Source: Aestuariibacter salexigens DSM 15300 (GTDB lineage: Bacteria > Pseudomonadota > Gammaproteobacteria > Enterobacterales > Alteromonadaceae). From it: 64,000 nt of DNA. Shown here piece after piece: positions 26,545 through 35,317 of this stretch (position 1 is the stretch's first letter; each line of letters starts with the position of its first letter). Where the stretch lies: positions 1 through 64,000 of the forward strand of contig NZ_AUBH01000004.1 in assembly GCF_000429145.1 (NCBI RefSeq), in the 5' to 3' direction. The notes beneath the pieces are model-generated. The model made no database searches. It saw only the letters and a list, made by a program, of their open reading frames with translations, and was not told the DNA's origin. The translations under genes and the position numbers were made by a program.

Positions 26545-26851
26545 AACGCTTACTCCAACATAGAATGACATTTATTTGGTCACACTATGGTCGACACACG
26601 CTGAGCTAACAATCTGCTTCAGTAGGTAGCCAGGCGAGGCATTGTGGGAACAAAATACACGGTTCCTGGCATATCGTGTGTTGAAAGTGGTACGGCTATC
26701 TTGCTGTATTCCCTATATTTAAAGGGTTTCAACGAAAGTCTTTTGCTACCCCTTAAGTGGTAGCTTGATTACCTCCAGTAACTTAAGAGAAGTTCACCGG
26801 TTCGTGTATAGTTAAACTAAAAGAAGCATAAGCGTTTGTAAGGAGGCATAC
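26545..26851. promoter_or_regulatory. narK-narL intergenic regulatory region
   Basis: A 307-base divergent promoter region. It contains the NarL-type site at 26747-26762 and an additional half-site AGTAGGTA near 26620. A canonical FNR box was not found. No gene is present. Confidence 0.5.
26747..26762. promoter_or_regulatory. NarL-type 7-2-7 site in narK-narL region
   Basis: TACCCCT-TA-AGTGGTA fits the inverted heptamer layout TACYYMT-N2-AKNRGTA. It is 90 bases before the narL start and about 200 before narK, so it may serve autoregulation of narL and activation of narK. Confidence 0.65.
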
Positions 26852-27505
26852 ATGTTCGACGACAAACCCGCCACCATCATGATGGTCGACGACCATCCTT
26901 TATTGCGTAAAGGATTAAACCAACTCATCGAATTTGAAGATGATTTAGAAGTCGTTGGAGAGGCGAGTTCAGGAAAAGAAGCCATCGAAATGGCGGTGCA
27001 ATTGGAGCCTGACCTGATCACGCTAGATTTGAACATGCAAGGGATGGATGGACTCGAGACGCTTAAACATCTTCGAGATAAAGGTGTTGATTCGCGCATA
27101 ATCATGTTGACCGTATCTGACAATGATGAAGATGTTGTTGAAGCAGTGCGTTCAGGTGCAGATGGTTATCTGCTGAAAGACATGGATCCCGAAGACATCG
27201 TCGACAAACTGCGTGAAGCCGCACTTGGCAAAATGGTAATGAGTGCAAAGCTGACTGAGGTACTGGCGACTGCATTAAGAAAACCTGAAAGAGCCGGAAG
27301 TCGTGCATTGGCTAGCCTGACCAGTCGAGAACTGGAGATCCTCAAGCTTATCGCCAAAGGCATGAGCAATAAGCTCATTGCACGGGAATTGGACATTTCT
27401 GATGGTACGGTAAAAGTCCATGTGAAGCACTTTCTTAAGAAACTGAATCTACGCTCTCGCGTAGAGGCAGCAGTATGGATGGTTAACCATCAAAAAGGAG
27501 CATAG
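26852..27505 (+). CDS. narL: nitrate/nitrite response regulator
   Basis: The 217-residue regulator has a receiver domain (residues about 8-122, acidic pocket VDDH, phospho-acceptor D59 in LITLDLNMQG, Lys in GYLLKD) and a LuxR-type helix-turn-helix (about 150-212, LTSRELEILKLIAKGMSNKLIAREL shown in part: LIAKGMSNKLIARELD). Length and order match NarL. AAGGAGG precedes the ATG at a good distance. It is 2 bases from moeA, so regulator and cofactor synthesis share a transcript. The NarL-like sites listed here are its expected targets. Confidence 0.95.
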   Translation: MFDDKPATIMMVDDHPLLRKGLNQLIEFEDDLEVVGEASSGKEAIEMAVQLEPDLITLDLNMQGMDGLETLKHLRDKGVDSRIIMLTVSDNDEDVVEAVRSGADGYLLKDMDPEDIVDKLREAALGKMVMSAKLTEVLATALRKPERAGSRALASLTSRELEILKLIAKGMSNKLIARELDISDGTVKVHVKHFLKKLNLRSRVEAAVWMVNHQKGA

Positions 27506-27507
27506 CG

Positions 27508-28743
27508 ATGGGTTGTGGTTGCGACGCAAAAGGCCTTATGCCGGTAGAACAAGCAAAACAAATCATCTGGGACACTATCACTCCGATTAATAATATAGAG
27601 AAATGCAAACTCGATTCAGCATTGGATAGAGTGCTGGCCGAAGACGTGATTTCACCAACTAACGTCCCAGGTTTCGATAATTCTGCAATGGATGGTTACG
27701 CTATTCGCCATCAGGATCTGTCTTCTGCCAATACTTTCAATTTGGTCGGCAAGAGCTTTGCTGGTAACCCATTCAACGGCGAGCTAGACAAGTATCAGTG
27801 CGTGCGAATTATGACCGGCGCACAAATCCCATCAGGTGCGGATGCGGTGGTAATGCAAGAAAACACCATTGTTAACAACGATAAAATCACGGTCACCCAT
27901 GCTGTAAAACTTGGTGAAGCGATTCGCATTGCAGGCAGTGATATCGCTAAAAGGTCAGTCGTGCTGCCAAAAGGAAAGAGATTAACTGCAATTGATGTAG
28001 GCCTTCTAGCGTCTATCGGGATCGAAAAGGTTTCAGTTTTCCGCAAACTTAAAGTGGCACTATTTTCAACCGGTGATGAGCTATTACAACCGGGAGACAT
28101 ACCTCAACAAGGTAAAATCTTTGACAGCAATCGGCCCATGCTTCGCGCGATGTTAAGGCGTCTTGGCGCTGAGGTTCTGGACTTAGGTGTGATAGAAGAT
28201 GATCCGGATAAAATCCGTGATGCCTTTACCCAAGCTGATGCAAATGCAGATTGCGTAATCACTTCTGGCGGCGTGTCAGTGGGTGAGGCTGACTACACGC
28301 GCGAAATCCTGGAAGAGATTGGCAAAGTAGACTTTTGGAAGCTGGCCATTAAACCTGGCAAACCACTCGCGTTCGGCAGATTAGATAACAGTTTGTTTTT
28401 TGGTCTTCCTGGTAATCCAGTATCAGCGGCAGTCACCTTTGACCAAATTGCCGCCCCCTCGTTATCACTTTTAGCAGGCTGTACACCAGAAGGTAAAATT
28501 GCCGTTAAAGCCATTGCAAAGAGTAAGTTTAGAAAGAAACCAGGACGAACTGACTATCAACGTGCAATCTGTTACCGCGATGACAATGGTCAACTAATAG
28601 TCGACTCTGCCGGTTCACAAAGCTCCGGCGTATTGTCCTGTTTTACCACTAGCAATTGTTATGCAGTGCTTGAGAACGGTCGAGGAATGGTAGAACCGGG
28701 AGAAACAGTTAATGTGCAGTGGTTTGATTCTGTGTTGAGATAA
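27508..28743 (+). CDS. moeA: molybdopterin molybdotransferase
   Basis: The 411-residue enzyme inserts molybdate into adenylylated molybdopterin. The family motifs NVPGFDNSAMDGYAIR (about 50-66), RIMTGAQIPSGADAVVMQE (about 94-112), STGDEL and GKPLAFGRL...FGLPGNPVS are all present. The N-terminus MGCGCDAKGLMPVEQA is Cys-rich, unlike E. coli MoeA. Linkage to narL (2-base gap) and to the mod and moa genes places it in the cofactor supply for nitrate reductase. No signal peptide; it works in the cytoplasm. Confidence 0.95.
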   Translation: MGCGCDAKGLMPVEQAKQIIWDTITPINNIEKCKLDSALDRVLAEDVISPTNVPGFDNSAMDGYAIRHQDLSSANTFNLVGKSFAGNPFNGELDKYQCVRIMTGAQIPSGADAVVMQENTIVNNDKITVTHAVKLGEAIRIAGSDIAKRSVVLPKGKRLTAIDVGLLASIGIEKVSVFRKLKVALFSTGDELLQPGDIPQQGKIFDSNRPMLRAMLRRLGAEVLDLGVIEDDPDKIRDAFTQADANADCVITSGGVSVGEADYTREILEEIGKVDFWKLAIKPGKPLAFGRLDNSLFFGLPGNPVSAAVTFDQIAAPSLSLLAGCTPEGKIAVKAIAKSKFRKKPGRTDYQRAICYRDDNGQLIVDSAGSQSSGVLSCFTTSNCYAVLENGRGMVEPGETVNVQWFDSVLR

Positions 28744-28747
28744 ACTG

Positions 28748-29125
28748 GTGATGCGGACACAGCTGACCCGGTCGATATACATGCTAACAGGTTTACTGGC
28801 CTGTCTTTGTAGCATTGTCGGGATGGTATTGCCACTTATTCCAACTACGCCTTTTCTACTCCTATCGGCGTTTTGCTTTTCTAAAAGCTCGAACACGTTG
28901 CATCAGTGGCTACTATCGCAGCCATTGCTTGGAAGAGTGATAAACGATTGGGAACAATCCGGTGTAATTGCCCTGAAAACCAAGGTTGTTTCTAGTGCTT
29001 GCATGATGGCAATGATAACCGTTGCATTACTAATTGGTGAATACACTTATTGGATAATCACTTTAGTAGTTGCCGTATCCTTGTTGGTTTTAGCCTTTAT
29101 ATGGAGCAGACCCAGTCGAGGTTGA
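28748..29125 (+). CDS. DUF454/YbaN-family small membrane protein
   Basis: The 125-residue membrane protein has the YbaN/DUF454 pattern: an N-terminal helix (TGLLACLCSIVGMVLPLIPTTPFLLLSAFCF, cut here to IVGMVLPLIPTTPFLLLSAF) then HQWLLSQPLLGRVINDWEQSG and two closing helices at about 78-118. The function of the family is unknown. It starts 5 bases after moeA and 10 before the next gene, so it is part of the narL-moeA transcript. I do not claim a role in cofactor synthesis. Confidence 0.8.
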   Translation: MMRTQLTRSIYMLTGLLACLCSIVGMVLPLIPTTPFLLLSAFCFSKSSNTLHQWLLSQPLLGRVINDWEQSGVIALKTKVVSSACMMAMITVALLIGEYTYWIITLVVAVSLLVLAFIWSRPSRG

Positions 29126-29134
29126 CGTTATTAT

Positions 29135-29578
29135 ATGTATGGTTATTTGATACTTGCTCATATTTTAGGAGCGACTATATGGACAGGTGGCCATATTGTA
29201 TTGTCTCTTGCTGTTTTACCCAGAGTGCTGAAAGAGAAATCCCCTGAACGTTTGCTGGACTTTGAATCCGCATTCGAGCGTGTTGGTAAACCAGCCATGC
29301 TAGTCCAGATCATTACTGGTTTACTGTTGGCGCATCGACTACTGCCCGATTTTTATCTATGGCTGGACTGGGCCAATCCTATATCGAGGGTGATTAGTAT
29401 AAAACTCACATTACTTGCGTTAACGATACTATTAGCCGCTGACGCTAAACTCAGGGTCTTGCCAAAATTATCGCAGCAAAATTTATGGGATATGGCCGCC
29501 CATATAATTGCTGTAACCCTGCTTTCTATCCTCTTCGTAATAGTCGGCGTATCTTTCAAGACTGGTTGGTTGTATTAG
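29135..29578 (+). CDS. small four-helix membrane protein, CopD-like
   Basis: This 147-residue inner-membrane protein has four predicted helices. The start YGYLILAHILGATIWTGGHI and the conserved His residues (H9, H20) with WTGG resemble the CopD/YozB-type heme- or copper-linked membrane proteins. The annotation is at family level only. It is the last gene of the narL-moeA-DUF454 transcript; its 3' end overlaps the convergent moaE gene by 23 bases, so read-through into antisense of moaE is possible. Confidence 0.65.
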   Translation: MYGYLILAHILGATIWTGGHIVLSLAVLPRVLKEKSPERLLDFESAFERVGKPAMLVQIITGLLLAHRLLPDFYLWLDWANPISRVISIKLTLLALTILLAADAKLRVLPKLSQQNLWDMAAHIIAVTLLSILFVIVGVSFKTGWLY

Positions 29579-30020
29579 CCCAGCGATCCATTGCCTCCTG
29601 GTCAGACGACCTACTAGCAACCCACTTCATACCTTCTGACGTCCCCTCTTGTTTCCATAAAGGTGCGCTGGTTTTAAGGTAATCAATAATAAATTCACAT
29701 GCCTCAAAAGCACTTTTGCGGTGCTTTGATGTCACGCCAACGAACACAATCTGCTCCTGTGGCCCAATTGTGCCTACTCTATGGATCACTCTTATTTGCC
29801 CTAATTGCCAGCGTTTTCGCGCTTCGCTGCATATTCGCATTAGCGATTTTTCGGTCATCCCAGGGTAATGCTCTATGTGAATTCCCGATACGGAGCCCTC
29901 GACATTAAAGTCCCTCACTAACCCCGTAAAAGTAACTACGGCTCCGTCGCCATCTGCCTCATCCTTAAGCGCCTGGTATTGTTCACAGTGATCAAAATCG
30001 CCACGTTGAACACTAATCAT
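29556..30020 (-). CDS. moaE: molybdopterin synthase catalytic subunit
   Basis: The 154-residue large subunit takes sulfur from MoaD thiocarboxylate to make the dithiolene of molybdopterin. Family motifs GAVVTFTGLVRD (about 30-41), IEHYPGM (about 52), RVGTIGPQEQIVFVGVTSKHR and PLWKQE with its catalytic Lys (about 127) are present. It begins 2 bases after the moaD stop. It is the last gene of the moa transcript and overlaps the convergent membrane gene at its 3' end. Confidence 0.93.
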   Translation of the reverse strand: MISVQRGDFDHCEQYQALKDEADGDGAVVTFTGLVRDFNVEGSVSGIHIEHYPGMTEKSLMRICSEARKRWQLGQIRVIHRVGTIGPQEQIVFVGVTSKHRKSAFEACEFIIDYLKTSAPLWKQEGTSEGMKWVASRSSDQEAMDRWANTTNQS

Positions 30021-30022
30021 TG

Positions 30023-30268
30023 TTAACCTCCCGTAACCGGTGGGAAAAACGCTATTTCATCACCATCGTTTATTTTTGCGTCTTTTCCACAAAGGGTTTG
30101 GTTCACCGCACACAGTACGTCTCTTTCTTCGAGCAAACGCCAGTTTGCTCCGCGTTCGACCAGCTCATGTGCGACATCGGCAACAGTGTTTTCACCGGCA
30201 TATTCAAGGTTTAAAGACGATGTACCTATGCTTTCACGAAGACTTGCGAAAAGTTTAATCTGTATCAT
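30023..30268 (-). CDS. moaD: molybdopterin synthase sulfur carrier subunit
   Basis: This is an 81-residue ubiquitin-like protein ending in PPVTGG, the C-terminal Gly-Gly that is adenylylated by MoeB and carries sulfur. The start is ATG 30268 ([12 protein letters not shown]), overlapping the moaC stop as ATGA; the upstream ATG at 30283 lies within moaC and is less likely. MoeB for its activation is encoded at 34516. Confidence 0.92.
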   Translation of the reverse strand: MIQIKLFASLRESIGTSSLNLEYAGENTVADVAHELVERGANWRLLEERDVLCAVNQTLCGKDAKINDGDEIAFFPPVTGG

Positions 30269-30759
30269 GCTGAGCGCCTCCACAGTCCAGTTTTACCACC
30301 GCTTTTTTCAGTGACTTTCAAGCCATGAATAACCATTTCTGGATCAACAGCTTTACACATATCAAAAAGCGTCAGCGCTGCTATCGAGACACCAGTAAGC
30401 GCCTCCATTTCAACGCCAGTATTGCCATTTAATTTGCATTGACAGGTTATCTTTATTTGCCTAGATAACTCATCAGTTTCAAAATCTATGTCGACTTTAC
30501 TGAGCAAAAGCGGATGACATAGCGGCACCAGATCGGCACATTGTTTTGCCGCTTGTATGCCTGCTACTCTTGCGACACTAAAGACATCACCTTTGGCCAG
30601 CTGGTTTTCAATTATTTGCTCAAGCGCAATGTCAGAAACACTGACAAAGGCCTCTGCTATTGCCATGCGCGTCGATGCCGCTTTTTCGCTCACATCGACC
30701 ATGTTCGCTTTGCCATGATTATCAATATGGCTTAGTACGGAATGGGTTGACTGAGTCAT
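30265..30759 (-). CDS. moaC: cyclic pyranopterin monophosphate synthase
   Basis: MoaC turns the MoaA product into cPMP. The 164-residue protein shows [47 protein letters not shown] and the catalytic-loop region [19 protein letters not shown], all diagnostic. The start is ATG 30759, overlapping the moaB stop (ATGA); an ATG six codons upstream is inside moaB. The C-terminus [13 protein letters not shown] is typical. Confidence 0.94.
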   Translation of the reverse strand: MTQSTHSVLSHIDNHGKANMVDVSEKAASTRMAIAEAFVSVSDIALEQIIENQLAKGDVFSVARVAGIQAAKQCADLVPLCHPLLLSKVDIDFETDELSRQIKITCQCKLNGNTGVEMEALTGVSIAALTLFDMCKAVDPEMVIHGLKVTEKSGGKTGLWRRSA

Positions 30760-31301
30760 ACCGCTCTGCTCGCGCATCGAAGTGCTTCATTGGTTTGCAA
30801 ATGCGGCACGAAGTTACAGGGGCCATGGGCACCATTTAATTGCGCTTCAATGATACCAGTCCATGCAGTTTTGCAAGCATTAGTAGACCCAGGTAGGCAA
30901 AAGATGACCGTATTGTTTGCCAATCCGGATATAGCCCTTGATTGGATCGTTGAAGTACCTATTTCCTTGAACGACAAATATCGAAACAACTCGCCGAACC
31001 CCTCAACTTCTTTGTCCAACAAGGGTTTTACCGCTTCTGGTGTGGAATCTCTCGACGTGAATCCGGTCCCTCCAGTTACGATTACGGCTTGTATCGCTGG
31101 ATCCGCGATATAAGCTGAGACGTTGGCCCTGATCAGATAAATGTCGTCAATAACAATGTCTCTTTTAATTACCTGATGACCTGCATCAGTCGCATTCACC
31201 GCGAGATACTCGCCAGAGGTATCTGTGCTTCTATCTCGCGTATCAGATACTGTTAGAACAGCAAGACCAAGTGATTCAAATTGTTTGTTAGCATGTCCCA
31301 T
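30756..31301 (-). CDS. moaB: molybdenum cofactor biosynthesis protein B
   Basis: This MogA/MoaB-family protein of about 181 residues adenylylates molybdopterin. The family pattern [16 protein letters not shown] (about 15-30), [17 protein letters not shown] (about 90-106), and [13 protein letters not shown] is clear. I place its start at ATG 31301 ([12 protein letters not shown]), preceded by GAGG, giving a 14-base overlap with mobA; a start 18 codons earlier would be read from within mobA. Confidence 0.9.
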   Translation of the reverse strand: MGHANKQFESLGLAVLTVSDTRDRSTDTSGEYLAVNATDAGHQVIKRDIVIDDIYLIRANVSAYIADPAIQAVIVTGGTGFTSRDSTPEAVKPLLDKEVEGFGELFRYLSFKEIGTSTIQSRAISGLANNTVIFCLPGSTNACKTAWTGIIEAQLNGAHGPCNFVPHLQTNEALRCASRAV

Positions 31302-31881
31302 GACGAACCTCAGTTGGTACAGAACACTCGGTTGTTTCGAAATGTTGCATCGCAAAACGCCATTGTTCTGGTGTGTTTGAATTGAAAAGGGGTGACTGCT
31401 GACGCAGTTGCAGCTTCATTAAAGGGAAATGCGTGCAAAAGCGGTCAACAGAAAAACTGTTTGTACACCGCAGTGTGTAATCCAGGGTTTGGCGGGTCGT
31501 CTCGGTATTACGTAAGTAAAGCGGCAAACTGTGTTCACCAAATCTGACATTGCTTGAGAACTTTTCGCCGCTGTCCAACAAGCGCTGAATTGTGCAAACA
31601 TCCATTAGCGGCAGATCGATCGGCAGTATGAATAGATTTTTGTCAGGAAAGCGCATGGCAGCACTGTGGATACCAGATAAAGGCCCCTTGCCTGGATACA
31701 AATCTGAAAAATGTCCAGCTTTGCCGTCATTACGACTGATAACAATTTTACTCACCGATGTTTCAAGTAACAGCTGGTAAGTTCTGCTCAACATGGTTGA
31801 TTGCGCGATCGTTAGCAATGCCTTGTCTTGCCCCATTCGGCTAGAAGCACCTCCCGCTAGAATGACGCCAATTGTGTTCAT
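31288..31881 (-). CDS. mobA: molybdenum cofactor guanylyltransferase
   Basis: MobA adds GMP to Mo-molybdopterin to make the MGD form that NarG uses. The nucleotidyltransferase motif ILAGGASSRMGQDKALL (residues 7-23) is at the start, then PGKGPLSGIHSA and LPIDLPLM. At 197 residues it is of normal length. It starts 1 base after the moaA stop. The presence of a mobA in the moa operon fits a dedicated supply for a bis-MGD enzyme. Confidence 0.92.
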   Translation of the reverse strand: MNTIGVILAGGASSRMGQDKALLTIAQSTMLSRTYQLLLETSVSKIVISRNDGKAGHFSDLYPGKGPLSGIHSAAMRFPDKNLFILPIDLPLMDVCTIQRLLDSGEKFSSNVRFGEHSLPLYLRNTETTRQTLDYTLRCTNSFSVDRFCTHFPLMKLQLRQQSPLFNSNTPEQWRFAMQHFETTECSVPTEVRHGTC

Positions 31882-31882
31882 G

Positions 31883-32857
31883 TTACCCTCCTAGCATAGC
31901 CAGTTGCTTCGTTGCACCCGTAAATCCTTGATGCAGAAAATGCTGACTGTGTTTTTGTTGAAGATGAGAAACAATTGCCTGCTGTGCACCGGATACATCA
32001 CCGGCAGACAAAAACGAACGGATGCTGACTCCTTGCTCAGCAAACAGGCACAAATGCAGTTTGCCTTGTGCGGAAACACGCAATCGATTACACGATTCAC
32101 AGAAATCTTTGCTATAAGGCATTATGAGACCGATATTTCCCGAAAATTCGGGGTGCATGAATTCCTGTGCAGGCCCAGCATCGGTTTCTCGAATGATGCG
32201 CTGCCACCCTTGTTCAAGAAGTCGATCTTTGATCGTTTGCCCGGCGACATGATTTTTATCAAAAAAGCTTTTGTTGTCTCCGGTCTGCATAAGCTCAATG
32301 AACCGCCAGGTAACCTTGTGGGAACGCAAGTAGTCAAAAAATGCATCTAACCCTTTGTAGTTGAATTGCTTGAGCATGACCGTGTTTAGTTTAATGTTGC
32401 TGATGCCTAACTGAGCTGCTCGTTCAACACCCAACAGTATTTCTTCCAGCTTTTGTTTGCCAGTGATTGCTGCAAACATGCGTGGGTCTAGGCTATCGGC
32501 ACTGACATTTATCGCATCAAGACCAGCCTGCTTATACCTTTCGATATCCTGATTGAGTTTGAACCCGTTTGTTGTTAGGGCGACTTTTTTAATGCCGTCG
32601 ACTTTCTTGCAGGTTTCGATGATTTCACACAAATCTTTACGCAGTGCCGGCTCGCCGCCAGTAATGCGCACTTTGGTTGTACCCAGGCCAGCAAACGCTT
32701 TCACCAAGGTTTGAATTTCGTTTACGGACAAACCGCGTTTGGGTGTGTTGCAGTCGTTGCCATCCGGAAGACAGTAGTTGCAGCGGAAGTTGCATAGTTC
32801 AGTTACTGAGAGTCTCAGATAATTGAATCTTCTTCCGAATGAGTCTTGTAAGTTCAT
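31883..32857 (-). CDS. moaA: GTP 3',8-cyclase (radical SAM)
   Basis: MoaA opens the pathway by rearranging GTP to 3',8-cyclo-GTP. The radical-SAM cluster motif CNFRCNYCLP is at about residues 22-31. A second cluster uses CESCNRLRVSAQGKLHLC (about 254-271). The C-terminal Gly-Gly (MLGG) that completes the active site is intact. The 324-residue length is normal. It is the first gene of moaA-mobA-moaBCDE and lies behind a Moco riboswitch. Confidence 0.95.
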   Translation of the reverse strand: MNLQDSFGRRFNYLRLSVTELCNFRCNYCLPDGNDCNTPKRGLSVNEIQTLVKAFAGLGTTKVRITGGEPALRKDLCEIIETCKKVDGIKKVALTTNGFKLNQDIERYKQAGLDAINVSADSLDPRMFAAITGKQKLEEILLGVERAAQLGISNIKLNTVMLKQFNYKGLDAFFDYLRSHKVTWRFIELMQTGDNKSFFDKNHVAGQTIKDRLLEQGWQRIIRETDAGPAQEFMHPEFSGNIGLIMPYSKDFCESCNRLRVSAQGKLHLCLFAEQGVSIRSFLSAGDVSGAQQAIVSHLQQKHSQHFLHQGFTGATKQLAMLGG

Positions 32858-32860
32858 CTA

Positions 32861-32986
32861 ACACCTTTCCAAATGTCGAGCGTTACAGCTCGTGGGCGGC
32901 AGGTTGATTTCTCTGACTACCGGGCAACTTCTCAGTTGCGGCTCCAGTACCATAGTTGTTAGCACCTTAGGCACTAGAGCTCGGAG
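32861..32986 (-). ncRNA. Moco riboswitch upstream of moaA
   Basis: Read on the minus strand, the leader starts GAGCTCTAGTGCCTAAGGTG and ends TTTGGAAAGGTGTTAG just before the moaA ATG. Both ends closely follow the E. coli moaA leader (CUCUAG..., ...CUGGAAAGGUGUACAUG) as I remember it. A hairpin GCAACT-GAGA-AGTTGC (32924-32939) with a GNRA loop and a CGAGC/GCTCG stem (32877-32892) are visible, and ACTGG/CCGGT flanks the first. The GGAAAGG ribosome site lies inside the structure, so cofactor binding would block translation. Confidence 0.8.
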
Positions 32987-33060
32987 TTTTTGTTACCCTA
33001 AGTTTGGCGTAAAAGTGTGGTTTTTGTTATTGCGCTGAAGGAATACTCACAAGGGGGTAT

Positions 33061-33087
33061 AAAAAAGCCGACCCATATTGAGTCGGC
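33061..33087 (-). terminator. intrinsic terminator of porin-like gene
   Basis: On the minus strand, GCCGAC...GTCGGC (stem 33067-33087) is followed by TTTTTT (33066-33061). It lies 43 bases past the stop of the gene at 33130 and before the moaA riboswitch, separating the two transcripts. Confidence 0.8.
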
Positions 33088-33129
33088 AAATAACGCGTGG
33101 AGGACGTTATGGAAGCTATGAGCAAATCC

Positions 33130-34326
33130 CTAGAAAGTGAAAGTCATCATTGCCCAGAGTTTATTGGTATCAACTGCGAAATCATCGGCACTGTAGTTTG
33201 CATAACGCAGTAAGAAGTTGGTGTTTTTGTATACTGGATAGGTGGCATTGAAATTAAATTCATTACCATAGTCTACTGACCCTACATCTGATTCAAACTG
33301 GTGCCATACACCCAATAGTTTCAGTTTACCAATGCTGCCAGACGCTTTAATGTATAGATCATTAATCCCTTGTCCTGGCGTGGCAAGAAACTTGTCAGCG
33401 AACCCCTGAAACTTGTGCAGAGTAGCTAAAGGCGTTGTGAATCCTTTGCCATTATCGCTGCCAAGTGATTCGTAACCTATACCCAAATTCACTGCTGACA
33501 ATTTAGTGCTTAACTCTAACGCCAGGTAATCTGTGGAAAAGTCTGTTGGATTGTCACCAGTTTCGTTTTGACGCGCATAGGCAGCGTGAATGTTTACGGC
33601 GGAAATCTTGCCATCGTAACTCACACCAAGTGTGCGTGTTGCGATTGCGTTAGCGGTATCAAAGTCTAGTTCATAGGCGAAACCCGCCATCTTGTGATCA
33701 GCATTGATTTTATACGTGACGTTCAGTAGATGTATATTGCCACCTAAATCTGAATTTGGGCTATCGGTACCAAAAATACGATTAACGTTGTGTATGTAGC
33801 TGTAGTCAACATTCAGGCCAGACTGATTGTCGTATCTTAGGCGATAACCATCATAGGTTTGCTCATTTTGACGCCAGCCCACACCACCCACGAATCTTTG
33901 GTCATTATGATTGATGCGCTGTCGACCAGCTGTGAAATGCAGTGATTCAGTTTTGTACCCCACATAAGCTTGGTTGAAATCTGAACCAATAGGGTCGGCA
34001 ACCACAGGATAGATGTTATTGCCATTGACAGTGCTATTGAAGTTTTCGTTGCCCAGTGCGGTAACATTATCGAACTCTAGTTGTGTGTAGAAGCCACCAA
34101 AATAGGCACTTTTGTAACTCAGTCGGGTGAGCAAGGTTGAAGCATTGGCCTCTTTGTCAATGTTATCCTGGTCAACACGCTCGTATCGATATCGTAGCTT
34201 AACGTCGGCCTCGCCATCAGCGATCGCTTGTTGAAAATCTGCGAATCCGGTCGCAAACGAAACATTTGGCATTATTAAACCCGCCGCACATATGCTGGCG
34301 ATAGCCGTTGCTAATCGTGTTTTCAT
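33130..34326 (-). CDS. outer-membrane porin-like protein (alginate-export family type)
   Basis: The 398-residue protein has a clear signal peptide (residues 1-25, ending SFA) and alternating strands throughout with a terminal Phe (MTFTF), as outer-membrane barrels do. The stretches DVKLRYRYERVDQD, TRLSYKSAYFGGFYTQLEF and FTAGRQRINHNDQRFVGGVGWRQ are typical of AlgE/alginate-export-type porins. It is not part of alginate synthesis here. Its place between moa and moeB genes, with NarL half-sites upstream, suggests a channel for anions such as nitrate, which is an inference. It diverges from moeB. Confidence 0.75.
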   Translation of the reverse strand: MKTRLATAIASICAAGLIMPNVSFATGFADFQQAIADGEADVKLRYRYERVDQDNIDKEANASTLLTRLSYKSAYFGGFYTQLEFDNVTALGNENFNSTVNGNNIYPVVADPIGSDFNQAYVGYKTESLHFTAGRQRINHNDQRFVGGVGWRQNEQTYDGYRLRYDNQSGLNVDYSYIHNVNRIFGTDSPNSDLGGNIHLLNVTYKINADHKMAGFAYELDFDTANAIATRTLGVSYDGKISAVNIHAAYARQNETGDNPTDFSTDYLALELSTKLSAVNLGIGYESLGSDNGKGFTTPLATLHKFQGFADKFLATPGQGINDLYIKASGSIGKLKLLGVWHQFESDVGSVDYGNEFNFNATYPVYKNTNFLLRYANYSADDFAVDTNKLWAMMTFTF

Positions 34327-34441
34327 AGTATTCTCCTCACTAAATGCTGCTAGTGATTCTACGCCTCAACAGAAATAAAACCATTAAATATCATATAGAT
34401 ACCTACACTTACTCGATATTTGAAAATTGAGGTACACCGAC

Positions 34442-34482
34442 TACCTCTTTTGGGGAATTGTTGCTCTTAGGCTTGAGTGGTA
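34442..34482. promoter_or_regulatory. weak NarL-like half-sites between porin and moeB
   Basis: TACCTCT at 34442-34448 and AGTGGTA at 34476-34482 are NarL-type heptamers in inverted orientation but 27 bases apart, not the 7-2-7 layout. They sit in the 189-base divergent region; treat as tentative. Confidence 0.3.
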
Positions 34483-34515
34483 AAAAGAAATGCAGCAAAG
34501 GTTGTGAGATGAACA

Positions 34516-35280
34516 ATGGAAAAAGAGCTCACCACAAAACAAGCAATGCGATATAGCCGCCATGTCCTGCTTTCTGGCTTTGACCTGGATAAACAGGAGA
34601 TCCTGATAAACAGTAAGGTCTTGATTCTAGGCGTTGGCGGGTTGGGGTGTGCTGCAAGCCAATATCTAACCGCAAGTGGAGTTGGTCATCTAACTCTGGT
34701 CGATGATGATAAGGTAGAGCTCACCAACTTACAGCGACAGGTGTTGCATACAGAGAAGTCTGTGGGCACCAACAAAGTTGATTCAGCACGACTGGCGCTT
34801 CAGCAAATCAATAGTGAAGTCAACATAACAGCGCTCTGTATACGCCCTTCGGAAAAGCAACTAGATGAGCTTATTGCCAAACAAGATATTGTGCTGGATT
34901 GTACTGACAATTTGGAAAGCCGAAATAGGATAAACCAAATTTGCTACCGACAATCAACTCCTTTGGTTTCTGGTGCTGCTATACGCATGGAAGGCCAGAT
35001 ACTGTGTATTGATCCACGCCAACAAAGTGCTTGCTATGCATGCGTGAGCCATTTTTTTGGTGAACAAAATCTGTCTTGCGTCGAATCGGGTGTCATGTCA
35101 CCACTTGTTGGAATAATCGGTGCAATGCAGGCGCTTGAAGCCATAAAGCTAGTCACACATTATGGCAATCCACTTTGCAATCGACTGCATCTATATGATG
35201 CTATGCAAGCAACCTGGAGTGAGTTTAAATTGCCGCGACAACATGATTGCCAAGTTTGCGGTTGCAATGCCCAGTTTTAA
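34516..35280 (+). CDS. moeB: molybdopterin-synthase adenylyltransferase
   Basis: MoeB activates the MoaD C-terminus by adenylylation. The 254-residue protein has the nucleotide-binding loop LILGVGGLGCAASQYL (about 36-51), the Arg-bearing DDDKVELTNLQRQ (about 62-74), LDCTDNLESRNRIN (about 127-140) and zinc-binding CYAC and CQVCGC pairs. There is no rhodanese domain, so this is MoeB-type rather than ThiF/MOCS3. It completes the moa pathway with moaA-E and moeA. Confidence 0.92.
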   Translation: MEKELTTKQAMRYSRHVLLSGFDLDKQEILINSKVLILGVGGLGCAASQYLTASGVGHLTLVDDDKVELTNLQRQVLHTEKSVGTNKVDSARLALQQINSEVNITALCIRPSEKQLDELIAKQDIVLDCTDNLESRNRINQICYRQSTPLVSGAAIRMEGQILCIDPRQQSACYACVSHFFGEQNLSCVESGVMSPLVGIIGAMQALEAIKLVTHYGNPLCNRLHLYDAMQATWSEFKLPRQHDCQVCGCNAQF

Positions 35281-35317
35281 TAAAAATCCTTTTGCGCCGA
35301 CTGGAAACAAACGCTAG

